A DNA stretch of 64,000 nucleotides from contig NZ_SMTE01000013.1 in NCBI RefSeq assembly GCF_004357765.1, positions 108,743-172,742 of the forward strand, in the 5' to 3' direction. This document shows positions 43,219-52,534 of the stretch, one piece after another; the first letter of the stretch is position 1, and each line of letters starts with the position of its first letter. Made by a program: the position numbers and the translations under genes. Under the pieces are notes generated by a model, which ran no database searches, was not told where the DNA came from, and worked only from the letters and a program-made list of their open reading frames with translations. The DNA comes from Pseudomonas putida. GTDB lineage: Bacteria > Pseudomonadota > Gammaproteobacteria > Pseudomonadales > Pseudomonadaceae.

Positions 43219-43294
43219 TGGTGGGTGATGACGGGATCGAACCGCCGACCCTCTGCTTGTAAGGCAGATGCTCTCCCGGCTGAGCTAATCACCC
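43219..43294 (-). tRNA. tRNA-Val (anticodon TAC)
   Basis: A 76-nt tRNA on the minus strand with acceptor GGGTGAT/ATCACCC, anticodon loop CTTACAA (TAC), T-arm GGCGGTTCGATCCCGTC and encoded CCA. It is nearly identical to E. coli tRNA-Val(UAC). It is first in the Val-Asp transcript, 13 nt before tRNA-Asp. Confidence 0.97.
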
Positions 43295-43315
43295 TTTCGT
43301 CTCGGTGTGGCGCGC

Positions 43316-43344
43316 ATTCTACGGACGACCCCGCACCCTGGCAA
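43316..43344 (-). promoter_or_regulatory. Sigma-70 promoter of the tRNA-Val/Asp operon
   Basis: On the minus strand TTGCCA and TAGAAT are separated by exactly 17 bp, and a GC-rich discriminator (GCGCGCC) follows, as in stringently controlled stable-RNA promoters. It lies about 20 bp before tRNA-Val. The region from here to rdgC (about 170 bp) is AT-rich with no ORF. Confidence 0.85.
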
Positions 43345-43511
43345 GCACTTTTTTAAACTTTTTCAAAAAAAATTTTCAGCCCTTTCAACGACCTAGCGCT
43401 ACCGCGCATTTCTTTCCTTATATAGGGCTAATGGCCCTCTGACAGGGTTGGCCTCGGGACGCCGCTCGGAGAATAATGCCCGCCTTATGCATTAAGGAGA
43501 GATTCCCCCTC

Positions 43512-44432
43512 ATGTGGTTCAAGAACCTGCTGTCCTACCGTCTGACCCAGGAAGTACCGTTCGAGGCGCAAGCCCTGGAGGCCGCCCTGGCCACCAAGCC
43601 TGCCCGCCCCTGCGCCAGCCAGGAGCTGACCACCTACGGATTCGTCGCGCCATTCGGCAAGGGCGAAGATGCTCCCCTGGTGCACGTCAGCGGTGAGTTC
43701 CTGCTGATTGCCGCGCGCAAGGAAGAACGCATCCTGCCGAGCAGCGTGGTCAACGATGCGGTAAAGGAGAAGGTCGAAGAGATCGAGACCGAGCAGATGC
43801 GCAAGGTCTACAAGAAGGAACGCGACCAGATCAAGGACGAGATCATCCAGGCCTTCCTGCCGCGCGCTTTCATCCGCCGCTCGATGATCTTCGCCGCCAT
43901 TGCCCCGCGCCTGGGCATGATCCTGGTCAACTCGGCCAGCGCCAAGCGCGCCGAAGACCTGCTCTCGACCCTGCGCGAAGTCATCGGCTCGCTGCCGGTA
44001 CGCCCGGCCACGGTGAAGATCGCACCGAGCGCGACCATGACCGACTGGGTCAAGTCGCAACAGGCAGCCGAAGGATTCTACGTGCTGGACGAGTGCGAAC
44101 TGCGCGACACCGCCGAAGACGGCGGCATCGTGCGTTGCAAACGCCAGGACCTGACCAGCGAGGAAATCCAACTGCACCTGAGCACCGGCAAGGTGGTCAC
44201 CCAGCTGGCCCTGGCCTGGCAGGACAAGCTGTCGTTCGTGCTCGACGACAAGATGGTGATCAAGCGCCTGAAGTTCGAAGAGTTGCTGCAGGAGCAGGCC
44301 GAGCAGGATGGCGGCGATGAGGCAGCACAGCAGTTCGATGCCAGCTTCCAACTGATGATGATGACCTTTGCCGAGTTTCTGCCGGTGCTGTTCGAAGCCC
44401 TGGGTGGGGAAGAGATTCCGCAAGGGGTCTGA
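43512..44432 (+). CDS. rdgC: Recombination-associated protein RdgC
   Basis: Ring-shaped DNA-binding protein that restrains RecA-mediated strand exchange. The 306-aa product has the family N-terminus [17 protein letters not shown], the [17 protein letters not shown] segment and [27 protein letters not shown]. The start ATG 43512 has AAGGAGAG upstream. It is single-gene and the length is normal. It is nucleoid-associated, present in most gamma- and beta-proteobacteria. Confidence 0.95.
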   Translation: MWFKNLLSYRLTQEVPFEAQALEAALATKPARPCASQELTTYGFVAPFGKGEDAPLVHVSGEFLLIAARKEERILPSSVVNDAVKEKVEEIETEQMRKVYKKERDQIKDEIIQAFLPRAFIRRSMIFAAIAPRLGMILVNSASAKRAEDLLSTLREVIGSLPVRPATVKIAPSATMTDWVKSQQAAEGFYVLDECELRDTAEDGGIVRCKRQDLTSEEIQLHLSTGKVVTQLALAWQDKLSFVLDDKMVIKRLKFEELLQEQAEQDGGDEAAQQFDASFQLMMMTFAEFLPVLFEALGGEEIPQGV

Positions 44433-44481
44433 TCGGCATCATCGACCGGTGCCGGCCTGCATGCCATTTTCAGCCAGTGCC

Positions 44482-44558
44482 GGCCCTTTCGCGGGACAAG
44501 CCCGCTCCCACAGATACTCTGCAGCCCTTGGAGACTGTGGTGATCCCGCGAAGGGGCC
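44482..44558. repeat. Degenerate REP pair after rdgC
   Basis: The left core GGCCCTTTCGCGGGACAAGCCCGCTCCCACAG is intact. The right copy reads CTGTGG-TGATCCCGCGAAGGGGCC and has lost the GAGCGGGCTTG part, so only the outer arms pair. Confidence 0.8.
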
Positions 44559-44597
44559 AGTGAAAAGCGAAAGTCATAACTACAAAAGGACCTGCCA

Positions 44598-45563
44598 ATG
44601 CGTGCCCTCGCCGCCTTCAGCCGCTTCGTCGGCAACACCTTCGCCCTCTGGGTACTGGTGTTCGCCTGCCTGGCCTTCCTGCAACCGCAGTGGTTCATCG
44701 CCCTGAAGGTCGCCATCGTACCGCTGCTGGGCCTGGTGATGTTCGGCATGGGCCTGACCCTCAAACTCGACGATTTCGCCGCCCTCGCCCGCCAGCCGTG
44801 GCGCGTGCTGCTGGGCGTGGTCGCGCACTTTCTGATCATGCCCGCCATAGCCTGGGTGCTGTGCCAGCTGTTTCACCTGCCGGCGGAAATCGCCGTGGGC
44901 GTGATCCTGGTCGGCTGCTGCCCGAGCGGCACGGCATCGAACGTGATGGTGTGGCTATCCAAGGGTGACCTGGCACTGGCGGTGGCGATCGCCGGGGTGA
45001 CTACCCTGCTGGCACCGCTGCTGACCCCAGCCTTGATCTGGTTCCTGGCCTCGGCTTGGCTGCCGGTGTCCTTCATGGACATGTTCTGGTCGATCCTGCA
45101 GCTGGTGATGCTGCCGATCGTGCTCGGCGTGGTCGCCCAGCGCTTGCTCGGCGCCCGAGTGCAACTGGCGGTGCAGGTGCTGCCGCTGGTGTCGGTGGTG
45201 AGCATCGTGATGATCGTCTGCGCGGTGGTTGCCGCCAGCCAGGCGAAGATCGCCGAATCGGGCCTTTTGATCATGGCCGTGGTGGTACTGCACAACAGCT
45301 TCGGTTACCTGCTTGGGTACCTGACCGGCAAGCTCTGCAAGCTACCGCTGGCCCAGCGTAAATCGCTGGCCTTGGAGGTGGGCATGCAGAATTCCGGGCT
45401 GGGGGCAGCCTTGGCGGCGGCGCACTTTTCGCCACTGGCGGCGGTGCCCAGCGCGCTGTTCAGTGTTTGGCACAATATTTCCGGGGCGCTGCTATCGACC
45501 TGGTTCAGACGGATGCGAGCGCCTGCGGATGAGGTCGAGAGCGCAGAGCCGGCCAGGCATTGA
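44598..45563 (+). CDS. Bile acid:sodium symporter (BASS) family transporter
   Basis: A 321-aa membrane protein with about nine to ten hydrophobic segments and family motifs GLVMFGMGLTLKLDDF (about 45-60), ILVGCCPSGTASNVMVWLSKGDLALAV (about 108-135) and EVGMQNSGLGAALA (about 262). BASS proteins carry small organic anions (pantoate, pyruvate, sulfated compounds) with sodium. RBS AAAAGGA precedes the ATG. No operon partner is visible; the substrate is unknown. Confidence 0.9.
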   Translation: MRALAAFSRFVGNTFALWVLVFACLAFLQPQWFIALKVAIVPLLGLVMFGMGLTLKLDDFAALARQPWRVLLGVVAHFLIMPAIAWVLCQLFHLPAEIAVGVILVGCCPSGTASNVMVWLSKGDLALAVAIAGVTTLLAPLLTPALIWFLASAWLPVSFMDMFWSILQLVMLPIVLGVVAQRLLGARVQLAVQVLPLVSVVSIVMIVCAVVAASQAKIAESGLLIMAVVVLHNSFGYLLGYLTGKLCKLPLAQRKSLALEVGMQNSGLGAALAAAHFSPLAAVPSALFSVWHNISGALLSTWFRRMRAPADEVESAEPARH

Positions 45564-45570
45564 TGCAGAC

Positions 45571-45588
45571 TTGCCCAAGGACGGGCAA
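45571..45588 (+). terminator. Hairpin after the BASS transporter gene
   Basis: TTGCCC-aaggac-GGGCAA is a 6-bp stem 8 nt past the stop. No T run follows, so it may only be a 3'-end stabiliser. It lies just before the riboswitch region. Confidence 0.4.
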
Positions 45589-45609
45589 ATGTGCACTATA
45601 TTGCCCACT

Positions 45610-45658
45610 GTGAGGACGACCTCACGACGCACCGCGTGACCATCTCGGGGACGGCCCC
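45610..45658 (+). promoter_or_regulatory. Guanidine-II riboswitch (mini-ykkC) upstream of sugE
   Basis: Two small hairpins lie 27-75 nt before the sugE start: GTGAGG-ACGA-CCTCAC (45610-45625) and GGGG-ACGG-CCCC (45647-45658). Two stems closed by ACGR tetraloops with a short linker are the definition of the mini-ykkC motif, now the guanidine-II riboswitch. The downstream ribosome site GGAGA (45674-45678) is at the right distance for translational control. Confidence 0.9.
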
Positions 45659-45684
45659 ATCATTGACAACGATGGAGACTCACC

Positions 45685-46002
45685 ATGTCCTGGATCATCC
45701 TGTTCTTCGCCGGCCTGTTCGAGGTCGGTTGGGCGGTCGGCCTGAAATACACCGACGGCTTCAGTAAACCGCTCCCCACTGCCCTCACCGTCGCCGCCAT
45801 GGCTATCAGCCTCGGCTTGCTCGGACTTGCCATGAAAGAGCTGCCGCTGGGCACCGCGTATGCCATCTGGACCGGTGTCGGTGCGGTCGGCACGGTGATT
45901 GCCGGCATCATCCTGTTCGGCGAGTCCATGGCCCTGGTGCGGCTGGTCAGCGTGGGGTTGATCGTGGCCGGACTGATCGGGCTCAAGGTCAGCGCCAGCT
46001 AA
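45685..46002 (+). CDS. sugE: SMR-family guanidinium exporter SugE/Gdx
   Basis: A 105-aa small multidrug resistance family protein with four hydrophobic helices and the conserved glutamate in [21 protein letters not shown] (Glu13). [15 protein letters not shown] and [25 protein letters not shown] are characteristic. SugE (renamed Gdx) exports guanidinium in exchange for protons. Control by the guanidine-II riboswitch immediately upstream supports this role rather than general quaternary-ammonium resistance. Confidence 0.95.
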   Translation: MSWIILFFAGLFEVGWAVGLKYTDGFSKPLPTALTVAAMAISLGLLGLAMKELPLGTAYAIWTGVGAVGTVIAGIILFGESMALVRLVSVGLIVAGLIGLKVSAS

Positions 46003-46038
46003 GTCTTCCACCTGCCATAAGGTTGATTCGGATTGCCT

Positions 46039-46128
46039 GGGGCTTTGGGGCTTTGGGGCTTTGAGATTGGATGGTTGGTCCGAGGGATGTAGCGGCGCTA
46101 CACAAAATGGATCTCCCCCCAATCTCAA
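46039..46128. repeat. G-rich tandem repeat and shared 23-mer flanked by an inverted repeat
   Basis: Three 8-bp units GGGGCTTT (46039-46062) are followed by TTGAGATTGG (46061-46070). The 23-mer TCCGAGGGATGTAGCGGCGC+TAC is at 46079-46101, and CCAATCTCAA (46119-46128), the exact complement of the first arm, closes the segment. The same 23-mer recurs at 63840-63862, again after G-rich repeats. Confidence 0.7.
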
Positions 46129-46163
46129 TGCCAAGCCAGCCGCGAAGAACCTGACCCCCCTAC

Positions 46164-48041
46164 CTAACGCACACCACCACGCAAGCGGCTCACCTGCTCC
46201 CGCAATGCCTCGGGCTGCGCCGCCTCCACCGGGATGGCGGCGCCCGCCACGATGGTCACCCGCGACCACAGGCGCTTGAAGAAGCCCTTGGCCGGGTCAC
46301 GGCTGAAAAAGCTCCCCCACAGCCCCTGCAATGCCAGAGGAATCACCGGCACCGGGGTTTCCTCGAGGATCCGACTGACCCCGCCCTTGAACACATCGAT
46401 CTCGCCATCGCCGGTCAACTTGCCTTCAGGGAAGATGCACACCAACTCCCCCGCCGCCAGGTACTCAGCGATGCGTGCAAACGCACGCTCGTAGGTAGCC
46501 AAGTCTTCGTTGCGCCCGGCAATCGGGATGGCCCCCGCCGTGCGGAAGACGAAATTGAGTACCGGAAGGTTGTAGATCTTGTAGTACATGACGAAGCGGA
46601 TGGGCCGACGGATCGCCCCTCCCAGCAGCAACGCATCGACGAACGAGACATGGTTGCACACCAGCAATGCCGCGCCTTCGTCTGGGATGCGTTCGAGGTC
46701 GCGGTGCTGCACACGGTACATCGAGTGGCTGAGCAACCAGATCAGGAAGCGCATGGTGAACTCGGGCACGATCCTGAATATGTAAGCATTGACCAGCACA
46801 TTGAGCAACGACACTACCAGGAACAGCTGGGGAATGCTCAGGTCGGCCAAGCCCAGCAGGACCATGGTCAGCAGCGCCGACACCACCATGAACAAAGCGT
46901 TGAGGATGTTGTTGGCCGCGATCACCCGGGCCCGCTCGTCCTCGGCCGTGCGCGCCTGGATCAGCGCGTACAGCGGCACGATGTAGAAACCGCCGAACAC
47001 TCCCAGGCCGACGATCGATACCAGGATCCACCACGCTTGCGGCATGCCCAGCAGCGCCAGCCAGTCATGTGGCGTGGCCGCAGCCGGCACGTCACCGGAG
47101 TGCCACCACCAGAGCAGGCCGAACACAGTCAGGCCGAACGAGCCGAAAGGCACCAGACCGATTTCTACCTTGCGACCGCTCAGACGCTCGCACAGCAACG
47201 AGCCCAGGGCGATGCCGACCGAGAACAGCGTGAGCACCAGGGTCACCGCGGTGCTGTCGCCGTGCAGCCAGTCCTTGGCGTAGGCCGGGATCTGCGTGAG
47301 ATAGATGGCGCCGACGAACCAGAACCACGAGTTGCCGACGATCGAACGCGACACTGCTGGGGTCTGCCCCAACCCCATGCGCAGGATCGCCCAGGACTGC
47401 TTGAAGATGTTCCAGTCCAGCACCATCTGCGGTGACGCCGCGGCGGCGCGGGGGATCCAGCGGCTGGCCAGGTAGCCCAGTACCGCAGTGCCGACCACCC
47501 CGCCGGCCACCACCGTGGCGTAGCTGTCGGCCGACATCATTACCCCGGCGCCGATGGTCCCGGCAAGAATCGCCAGGAAGGTGCCCATCTCCACCAAGCC
47601 GTTGCCACCAACCAGCTCCTGCTCGCGCAGGGCCTGGGGCAGGATCGAGTACTTCACCGGGCCGAACAGCGCCGAGTGGGTGCCCATGCCGAACAGCGCC
47701 ACCAGCATCAGCGTCAGGTGGTGGGTGACGAAACCCAGGGCCCCGATAGCCATGATGACGATCTCGGCCAGCTTGATGAAACGGATCAAGGCGTCCTTGG
47801 CGAACTTCTCGCCGAACTGGCCGCCCAGTGCCGAGAACAGGAAGAACGGCAAGATGAACAGCAGCGCACACAGGTTCACCCACATGGCGCTGGCGCCTTC
47901 GCTGAAGCCGAGCTTGAACAGAATGGCGAGGATCAGTGACTGCTTGAACAGGTTGTCGTTGAAGGCGCCCAGCGCCTGAGTGATGAAGAACGGCAGGAAG
48001 CGTCGCTTGCCGAGCAAGGTGAATTGCGAGTGTTGACTCAT
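46164..48041 (-). CDS. MFS transporter fused to a PlsC-type acyltransferase
   Basis: A 625-aa fusion. Residues 1-400 are an LplT-like major facilitator (PFFITQALGAFNDNLFKQSL at the N-terminus, about 12 hydrophobic segments). Residues about 430-620 are a 1-acyl-glycerophosphate-acyltransferase domain with motif I NHVSFVD (NHx4D) and FPEGKLT. The layout matches LplT-Aas fusions used for lysophospholipid flip and re-acylation, but the acyl-ACP synthetase (AMP-binding) domain found in many three-domain homologues is absent. It is monocistronic and divergent from a chemoreceptor gene. It probably repairs lysophospholipids at the inner membrane. Confidence 0.88.
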   Translation of the reverse strand: MSQHSQFTLLGKRRFLPFFITQALGAFNDNLFKQSLILAILFKLGFSEGASAMWVNLCALLFILPFFLFSALGGQFGEKFAKDALIRFIKLAEIVIMAIGALGFVTHHLTLMLVALFGMGTHSALFGPVKYSILPQALREQELVGGNGLVEMGTFLAILAGTIGAGVMMSADSYATVVAGGVVGTAVLGYLASRWIPRAAAASPQMVLDWNIFKQSWAILRMGLGQTPAVSRSIVGNSWFWFVGAIYLTQIPAYAKDWLHGDSTAVTLVLTLFSVGIALGSLLCERLSGRKVEIGLVPFGSFGLTVFGLLWWWHSGDVPAAATPHDWLALLGMPQAWWILVSIVGLGVFGGFYIVPLYALIQARTAEDERARVIAANNILNALFMVVSALLTMVLLGLADLSIPQLFLVVSLLNVLVNAYIFRIVPEFTMRFLIWLLSHSMYRVQHRDLERIPDEGAALLVCNHVSFVDALLLGGAIRRPIRFVMYYKIYNLPVLNFVFRTAGAIPIAGRNEDLATYERAFARIAEYLAAGELVCIFPEGKLTGDGEIDVFKGGVSRILEETPVPVIPLALQGLWGSFFSRDPAKGFFKRLWSRVTIVAGAAIPVEAAQPEALREQVSRLRGGVR

Positions 48042-48184
48042 CGTCCTCGTTCCCTGGGGGCTTTTTCATTGGAGGCACTTCTGGCCTTCCAGGCCACAAA
48101 TCTGCATGGGAAACCGTGAGGCAGCAATTGATGGCATAGAGCCACTATTTTTATTGAAGTAAAAGTTCAGATTCTGTTACATCT

Positions 48185-48192
48185 GCCGATAA
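48185..48192 (+). promoter_or_regulatory. Candidate sigma-28 (FliA) -10 element before the chemoreceptor
   Basis: GCCGATAA is an exact match to the flagellar sigma factor -10 consensus, 78 bp before the start codon. The expected -35 position, 15 bp upstream, reads TTCA, a weak match to TAAA/TCAA. Confidence 0.5.
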
Positions 48193-48269
48193 TTCATATA
48201 GATGAATGCATCTAATCAGAAGGAACAGACCCTCGGTCTCCTCCCCCGCTAAGAAAGGAGCTCAGCAGC

Positions 48270-50189
48270 ATGTTTACCTGGTTCGGCGATCTGAAGATCG
48301 CCAACAAACTCTTCCTCGGCTTCGGCCTGGTACTGGCCCTCACGCTGATCCAGTCGTTGATCAGCTGGAACGGCATGGGCAGCCTGGTGCGCCGCAGCGA
48401 GGTGGTCAGCGACGTCTCCGGACTCAATGATGCCCTCGGCGATCTGCGCGAGGCGCGCTTGCGCCATGCCATGGCCAACGGCAGCGAGTCTGAAGGCAAG
48501 GCCCTGCAGGCGGCGACGGAAGCTTTCGAGCGGCCCTTGGGAAAGCTGCGCCAGACCCTGGCCAAGCCCGAAAACCTGGCCCTGCTGAGCCAGGCCGATC
48601 AAACGCTGAAGGCCTATGCCAGTAACCAGGCGCTGAGCTTGCAGGCCTACCAGACCATGCGCGCGGCACAAAAGAAGATGGGTGTGTTGGCCACCGACGC
48701 CTTCGCCAGCATCGAATCGATCCGCAAGCAGGTTCGCTCGTTGCCCGACGCCGAGCAACGCTTCGCCCGTATCGAGGCGATCAACCAGATCCGCGAGAAC
48801 CTGATCCTGCTGCGCTACCACGTGCGCGGCTACACCGGTAATACCAATGCCGACACCGAAAAGCTGATGAACACGCAGATCGCTACCACGGTGAACGACT
48901 TACCGAGGCTGGTGGCGCACTTCAATGGCAGCTTCGCCGGTGAGTTCCAGCGTCTCGAGCAGCAGGTGCATGCCTATGCCGAGGCGGTCGAGGCATTCCG
49001 CGGCCAAGTCAGCAAGCTGGGTGACTACCGTGCCGCCATGGGCCATGACATCGATACCCTCACCGATTTGATCGGTCAGCTGCTCGACTCGCAGGCGCAA
49101 TCAGTGGAGCAGGACAGTCAGTTCGCCAGGTCCCTGCAGATCGTCACCACCCTCTTCGCTCTGCTGCTCGGGGCCCTGGCCGCGATCATCATCGGCCGCC
49201 AGATCAGCCAGCCGTTGCGCCAAGTGTTGGGTGCCTTGGAACAGGTGGCCAGCGGTAACCTCAGTGAACAGCCGAGCACCCGTCGCCGTGACGAGGTCGG
49301 CCAGTTGCAGAACGCGCTGCAAGGCATGACGGGCAACCTGCGCCAGCTGATCGCCCAGGTCCGCGATGGCATTTCGCAGATTGCCAGCGCCACCGAAGAG
49401 CTCTCGGCGATCACCGAGCAGACCAGCGCCGGCGCCAACAGCCAGAAGGTGGAAACCGACCAGGTGGCGACCGCCATGCAGGAAATGGCCGCGACCGTGC
49501 ACGAGGTGGCGCGTAACGCCGGCGAAGCCTCCCAGGCGGCCAGCGCCACCGACGAGGAGGCCCGCGAAGGCGACAGCGTGGTCAACCGTGCCGTGGCCCA
49601 GATGGGCCGCCTGGCCAACCAGGTGGACGCCACCGGCCAGGCCATGGGCGCCTTGCGCAGTGAAAGCCAGCGTATCGGCAAGGTCATGGACGTGATCAAG
49701 GCGGTGGCCGAGCAAACCAACCTGCTGGCGCTCAACGCCGCCATCGAGGCGGCGCGTGCGGGCGAAGCAGGCCGTGGTTTCGCCGTGGTGGCCGACGAAG
49801 TCCGTGGGCTGGCCCAGCGCACCCAGGCCTCGACACTAGAGATTGAATCGGCGATCGGCAGCCTGGAGCAAGGCACCCTGTCGGTCAGCGAGTTGATGGA
49901 AGAAAGCCAGAGCCTGACCGAGAGCAGCGTCGCCCTGGTCCGCGAGGCGGGCGTGGCACTGGAGGGCATTACCCAGCGAGTGTCGGCGATCCAGTCGATG
50001 AACCAGCAGATCGCCGCGGCCTCGGAACAGCAAAGTGCGGTCGCCGAGGAAATCAGCCGCAGCGTGGTGACGGTACGGGACATTTCCGAGCAGACTGCCG
50101 AGGCCAGCCAGCAGACGTCGGCATCCAGCGTCGAACTGGCACGCTTGGGCAGCCAGTTGCAACAGATGATCAGCCGCTTCCGCCTGTAA
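48270..50189 (+). CDS. Methyl-accepting chemotaxis protein with large helical sensor domain
   Basis: A 639-aa chemoreceptor. TM1 is at about 12-32, a long all-helical periplasmic region spans about 35-285, TM2 about 287-308, HAMP about 308-362, and the signalling domain runs to the end with hairpin tip [47 protein letters not shown]. The roughly 250-residue sensor is the size of the HBM (bimodular) domain of Pseudomonas McpS and McpQ, which sense TCA-cycle acids and citrate. A dicarboxylate-type permease gene is next door. There is no C-terminal CheR-binding pentapeptide. Ligand is inferred only. Confidence 0.92.
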   Translation: MFTWFGDLKIANKLFLGFGLVLALTLIQSLISWNGMGSLVRRSEVVSDVSGLNDALGDLREARLRHAMANGSESEGKALQAATEAFERPLGKLRQTLAKPENLALLSQADQTLKAYASNQALSLQAYQTMRAAQKKMGVLATDAFASIESIRKQVRSLPDAEQRFARIEAINQIRENLILLRYHVRGYTGNTNADTEKLMNTQIATTVNDLPRLVAHFNGSFAGEFQRLEQQVHAYAEAVEAFRGQVSKLGDYRAAMGHDIDTLTDLIGQLLDSQAQSVEQDSQFARSLQIVTTLFALLLGALAAIIIGRQISQPLRQVLGALEQVASGNLSEQPSTRRRDEVGQLQNALQGMTGNLRQLIAQVRDGISQIASATEELSAITEQTSAGANSQKVETDQVATAMQEMAATVHEVARNAGEASQAASATDEEAREGDSVVNRAVAQMGRLANQVDATGQAMGALRSESQRIGKVMDVIKAVAEQTNLLALNAAIEAARAGEAGRGFAVVADEVRGLAQRTQASTLEIESAIGSLEQGTLSVSELMEESQSLTESSVALVREAGVALEGITQRVSAIQSMNQQIAAASEQQSAVAEEISRSVVTVRDISEQTAEASQQTSASSVELARLGSQLQQMISRFRL

Positions 50190-50242
50190 ACGTCGGGGCA
50201 CACATCACCGCAGCCAAGATTAATACCAGACAGTTAAGCAAT

Positions 50243-50265
50243 ATGGGGCCGCTTTGCGGCCCCAT
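50243..50265. terminator. Bidirectional terminator between chemoreceptor and permease genes
   Basis: ATGGGGCCGC-ttt-GCGGCCCCAT is a perfect 10-bp stem between two convergent stop codons. T runs are weak on both sides. Confidence 0.7.
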
Positions 50266-50311
50266 GATCGAGATTAAACCAGGGCTGCGGTTTCGGTGTT
50301 GCCAAACAGCC

Positions 50312-51613
50312 TCAGAGCACGAACGTCAGGACCAGATTGAAGCCCAGTGCCGCTACGAAACCGATCGGCGCCGCCTTGAACAACAGTTGTGGGAACAGCG
50401 AACCGCGGCTCTTGTCGTTGCTGCACGAGCCCAGGATCAGGCTGCCGCCCGAGGAGAACGGCGAAATCGAGGTAGCCTGCGCGCCAGCCACGATGGCGAT
50501 GAACAGGATCATCGGCTCGATGCCCATGCTCTGGGCAATCGGCATCACCAGCGGGAACAGCGCCGGGGTCACGACGCCCAAAGTGCTGGAGAAGATCGAC
50601 ATGAACGCCGCCACCACGCCGAATACCACCGGCACCAGAATCGGCGGAATGCTGCTGCCGATCCAGGACGCGAGAATGGCGATGGTACCCGCCTTGATCG
50701 CCACGGAAATCAGCATACCCACGCCGCAGATCATGATCAGCGTCCCCCAAGGCACGGTAGCCATGGCCTTGCGCTCGTCACCGAGCTTCAGCAGCAGCGC
50801 GATCACCGAGAAGATGCTGGCGATCAGGCCGATGTCCATCTTGGCATTGATGAAGCTGACGGTAGCGTTGTCAGGCAGGATGATGCTTGCCACAGGCGCT
50901 GCCAGCACGATCGCCATCATCGCCAGGGTCAGCCACAACGTGGTCTTCTGCTGAGCGTTGAGCGGCTCTGGTGCCGTGGCGTTGAAAGCCGATGCTTTCA
51001 AGGCACGACCATGGCCGGCGAGGAAGACGAACGCCGAGATCACCAGCAACGGAATGATCAGGGTGCTGGCGAAGATACCGGCTGCGTTGATGAACGCCTG
51101 GTTGTCACTGATACCGGCATTGGTCATCAAGCCGCGGAAGATGATACCGCTCTGGCTGGACATGAAGTTCGCGCCGCTCAATGCACCGTAGTTCACCGCC
51201 ATGCCACCGACGATCAAGCTCATGCCGGTGCGCTCGCAGAGCAACAGGGTGATCGGCGCCATGAATGCCAGCACGGTGTAGTAACCGGCGCCCATGGCAG
51301 CGATGAGGGTAGCGGCGAAGAATACCGCGAAGGGCAACAACTGCGGCATCGCCCGGCATCGGTAGATCAGGTGTTCGGCGAGCTTTTCCAAGGTGCCGTT
51401 GACCGTGGCGAAACTGTAGAACAGGCAGACCGAGAAGATCACGAAGAAGATCTTCAGCGGCCACATGCCGATGATCTCGGACGGGCTCAGGCCCATGCCG
51501 AAGCAGCCGATCAGGTAGGCGAAAGCGATGGCGAACAGACCGATGTTGATCTTGGTCTTGTAGCCGAGGGCGACGGCCGCGACGATGGCGGCGACGACGA
51601 GCATGCTCATCAT
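50312..51613 (-). CDS. SLC13/MatC-like dicarboxylate permease
   Basis: A 433-aa membrane protein with about eleven to twelve hydrophobic segments, resembling the MatC (malonate carrier) N-terminal and SLC13/CitMHS-type families. Features include a GALSGANFMSSQSG segment (about 145), SSTLGVVTPALFPLV (about 345) and the serine-rich ISPFSSGGSLILGSC near the C-terminus, typical re-entrant loop sites. It follows the amidohydrolase gene by 31 bp on the same strand. The ribosome site AGGA is preceded by AACAACAACA, a Crc/Hfq-like motif. It probably imports a dicarboxylic acid or lactone precursor. Confidence 0.82.
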   Translation of the reverse strand: MMSMLVVAAIVAAVALGYKTKINIGLFAIAFAYLIGCFGMGLSPSEIIGMWPLKIFFVIFSVCLFYSFATVNGTLEKLAEHLIYRCRAMPQLLPFAVFFAATLIAAMGAGYYTVLAFMAPITLLLCERTGMSLIVGGMAVNYGALSGANFMSSQSGIIFRGLMTNAGISDNQAFINAAGIFASTLIIPLLVISAFVFLAGHGRALKASAFNATAPEPLNAQQKTTLWLTLAMMAIVLAAPVASIILPDNATVSFINAKMDIGLIASIFSVIALLLKLGDERKAMATVPWGTLIMICGVGMLISVAIKAGTIAILASWIGSSIPPILVPVVFGVVAAFMSIFSSTLGVVTPALFPLVMPIAQSMGIEPMILFIAIVAGAQATSISPFSSGGSLILGSCSNDKSRGSLFPQLLFKAAPIGFVAALGFNLVLTFVL

Positions 51614-51626
51614 GTTGAAGTGTCCT

Positions 51627-51637
51627 GTTGTTGTTAT
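51627..51637 (-). promoter_or_regulatory. Candidate Crc/Hfq (CA) motif before the permease gene
   Basis: The minus strand reads TAACAACAACA directly before the AGGA ribosome site of the permease gene, fitting AAnAAnAA. Confidence 0.55.
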
Positions 51638-51644
51638 CGAATTA

Positions 51645-52478
51645 TCAGCGGCAACGGTCGAAGCCGAACAGCTTTACCGGGTTGTGGCATAACATCTGGG
51701 TGCGCTCGCCGGCATCGGGCAGCAAGGCCTCGAACAAGGCGTACTGCTCGGCATAGCCGGTCTGCTGCTCGAACTGGGTATTGGGCCAGTCGCTGCCCCA
51801 CAGGAAACGCTCGACCCCTCCGGCGGCCTCACGCATCTGCGCCAACAGCACCTTGGCCTTGGCCAGGTCGGACTGGCTGCGGTAAGCGGCTGACAATTTC
51901 AGCCACAGCTTCGGTTCGGCGAGCAGGTGCAGGAAGATCCGGTGGCTGTCGTTGTTCAAGTCGATACCGTCGGCTGGCAAGCCAAAATGGTCGATCACCA
52001 CGTCCACGCCACAGGCCAGGATCGACGGCACGATCAACGCCAGGTCAGCGGAGCCTCGTTGAATCTCCACTTGCCAACCGCGTTGGGCCAAACGCTTGAA
52101 CAAGCTCGTCCACTCAGGACCGGCATAGTCGGCCAGGCGCTTGCCGATCAGGTTCAGACGGATCCCGACCACGCCCGCTTCCGCCAGGTCATCGAGTTGC
52201 TGGTCGCTGATGCTGGCGTCCACCACCGCTACGCCACGCAAGCGCTGGGGATAGCGGCGCAAGGCCTGGAGCATGTAGTGGTTGTCGGTACCCAGGAAGC
52301 TGGGCTGGATGAGCACGCCGTGGGACAGCCCATGACGATCGAGATGAGCGAGGTACTGCTCGATCAGCGCGTCATAATCCGGGCTGTATCGACGATTCGG
52401 AACCATCGGCAGGTCCTGCCGGAAGATATGGGCGTGGGTATCGATACCACTGATGCGGGGCAGATGGGGGCTGGTCAT
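51645..52478 (-). CDS. Amidohydrolase-superfamily lactonase-like enzyme (PDC hydrolase family)
   Basis: A 277-aa TIM-barrel hydrolase of the Amidohydro_2 type. Metal-site motifs are DTHAHIF (about 13-19), IDHFG (about 163) and WGSDWPNTQFEQ (about 228-239). The pattern resembles 2-pyrone-4,6-dicarboxylate lactonase (LigI) and related lactonases that open cyclic acid intermediates. The coupling with a dicarboxylate permease and a GntR regulator suggests a small catabolic module for an aromatic or sugar-derived lactone. The substrate is not determined. Confidence 0.85.
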   Translation of the reverse strand: MTSPHLPRISGIDTHAHIFRQDLPMVPNRRYSPDYDALIEQYLAHLDRHGLSHGVLIQPSFLGTDNHYMLQALRRYPQRLRGVAVVDASISDQQLDDLAEAGVVGIRLNLIGKRLADYAGPEWTSLFKRLAQRGWQVEIQRGSADLALIVPSILACGVDVVIDHFGLPADGIDLNNDSHRIFLHLLAEPKLWLKLSAAYRSQSDLAKAKVLLAQMREAAGGVERFLWGSDWPNTQFEQQTGYAEQYALFEALLPDAGERTQMLCHNPVKLFGFDRCR

Positions 52479-52534
52479 GGAGTGATCACCCTGGTCGATT
52501 GTTATGGCGGCGGCGAGGCGTCGCGGATTTTTAT

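Noticed and set aside
12075-44558. CRISPR-like regularity of the repeats
   Set aside because: The repeated units are inverted REP pairs scattered between genes with no constant spacers or cas genes.
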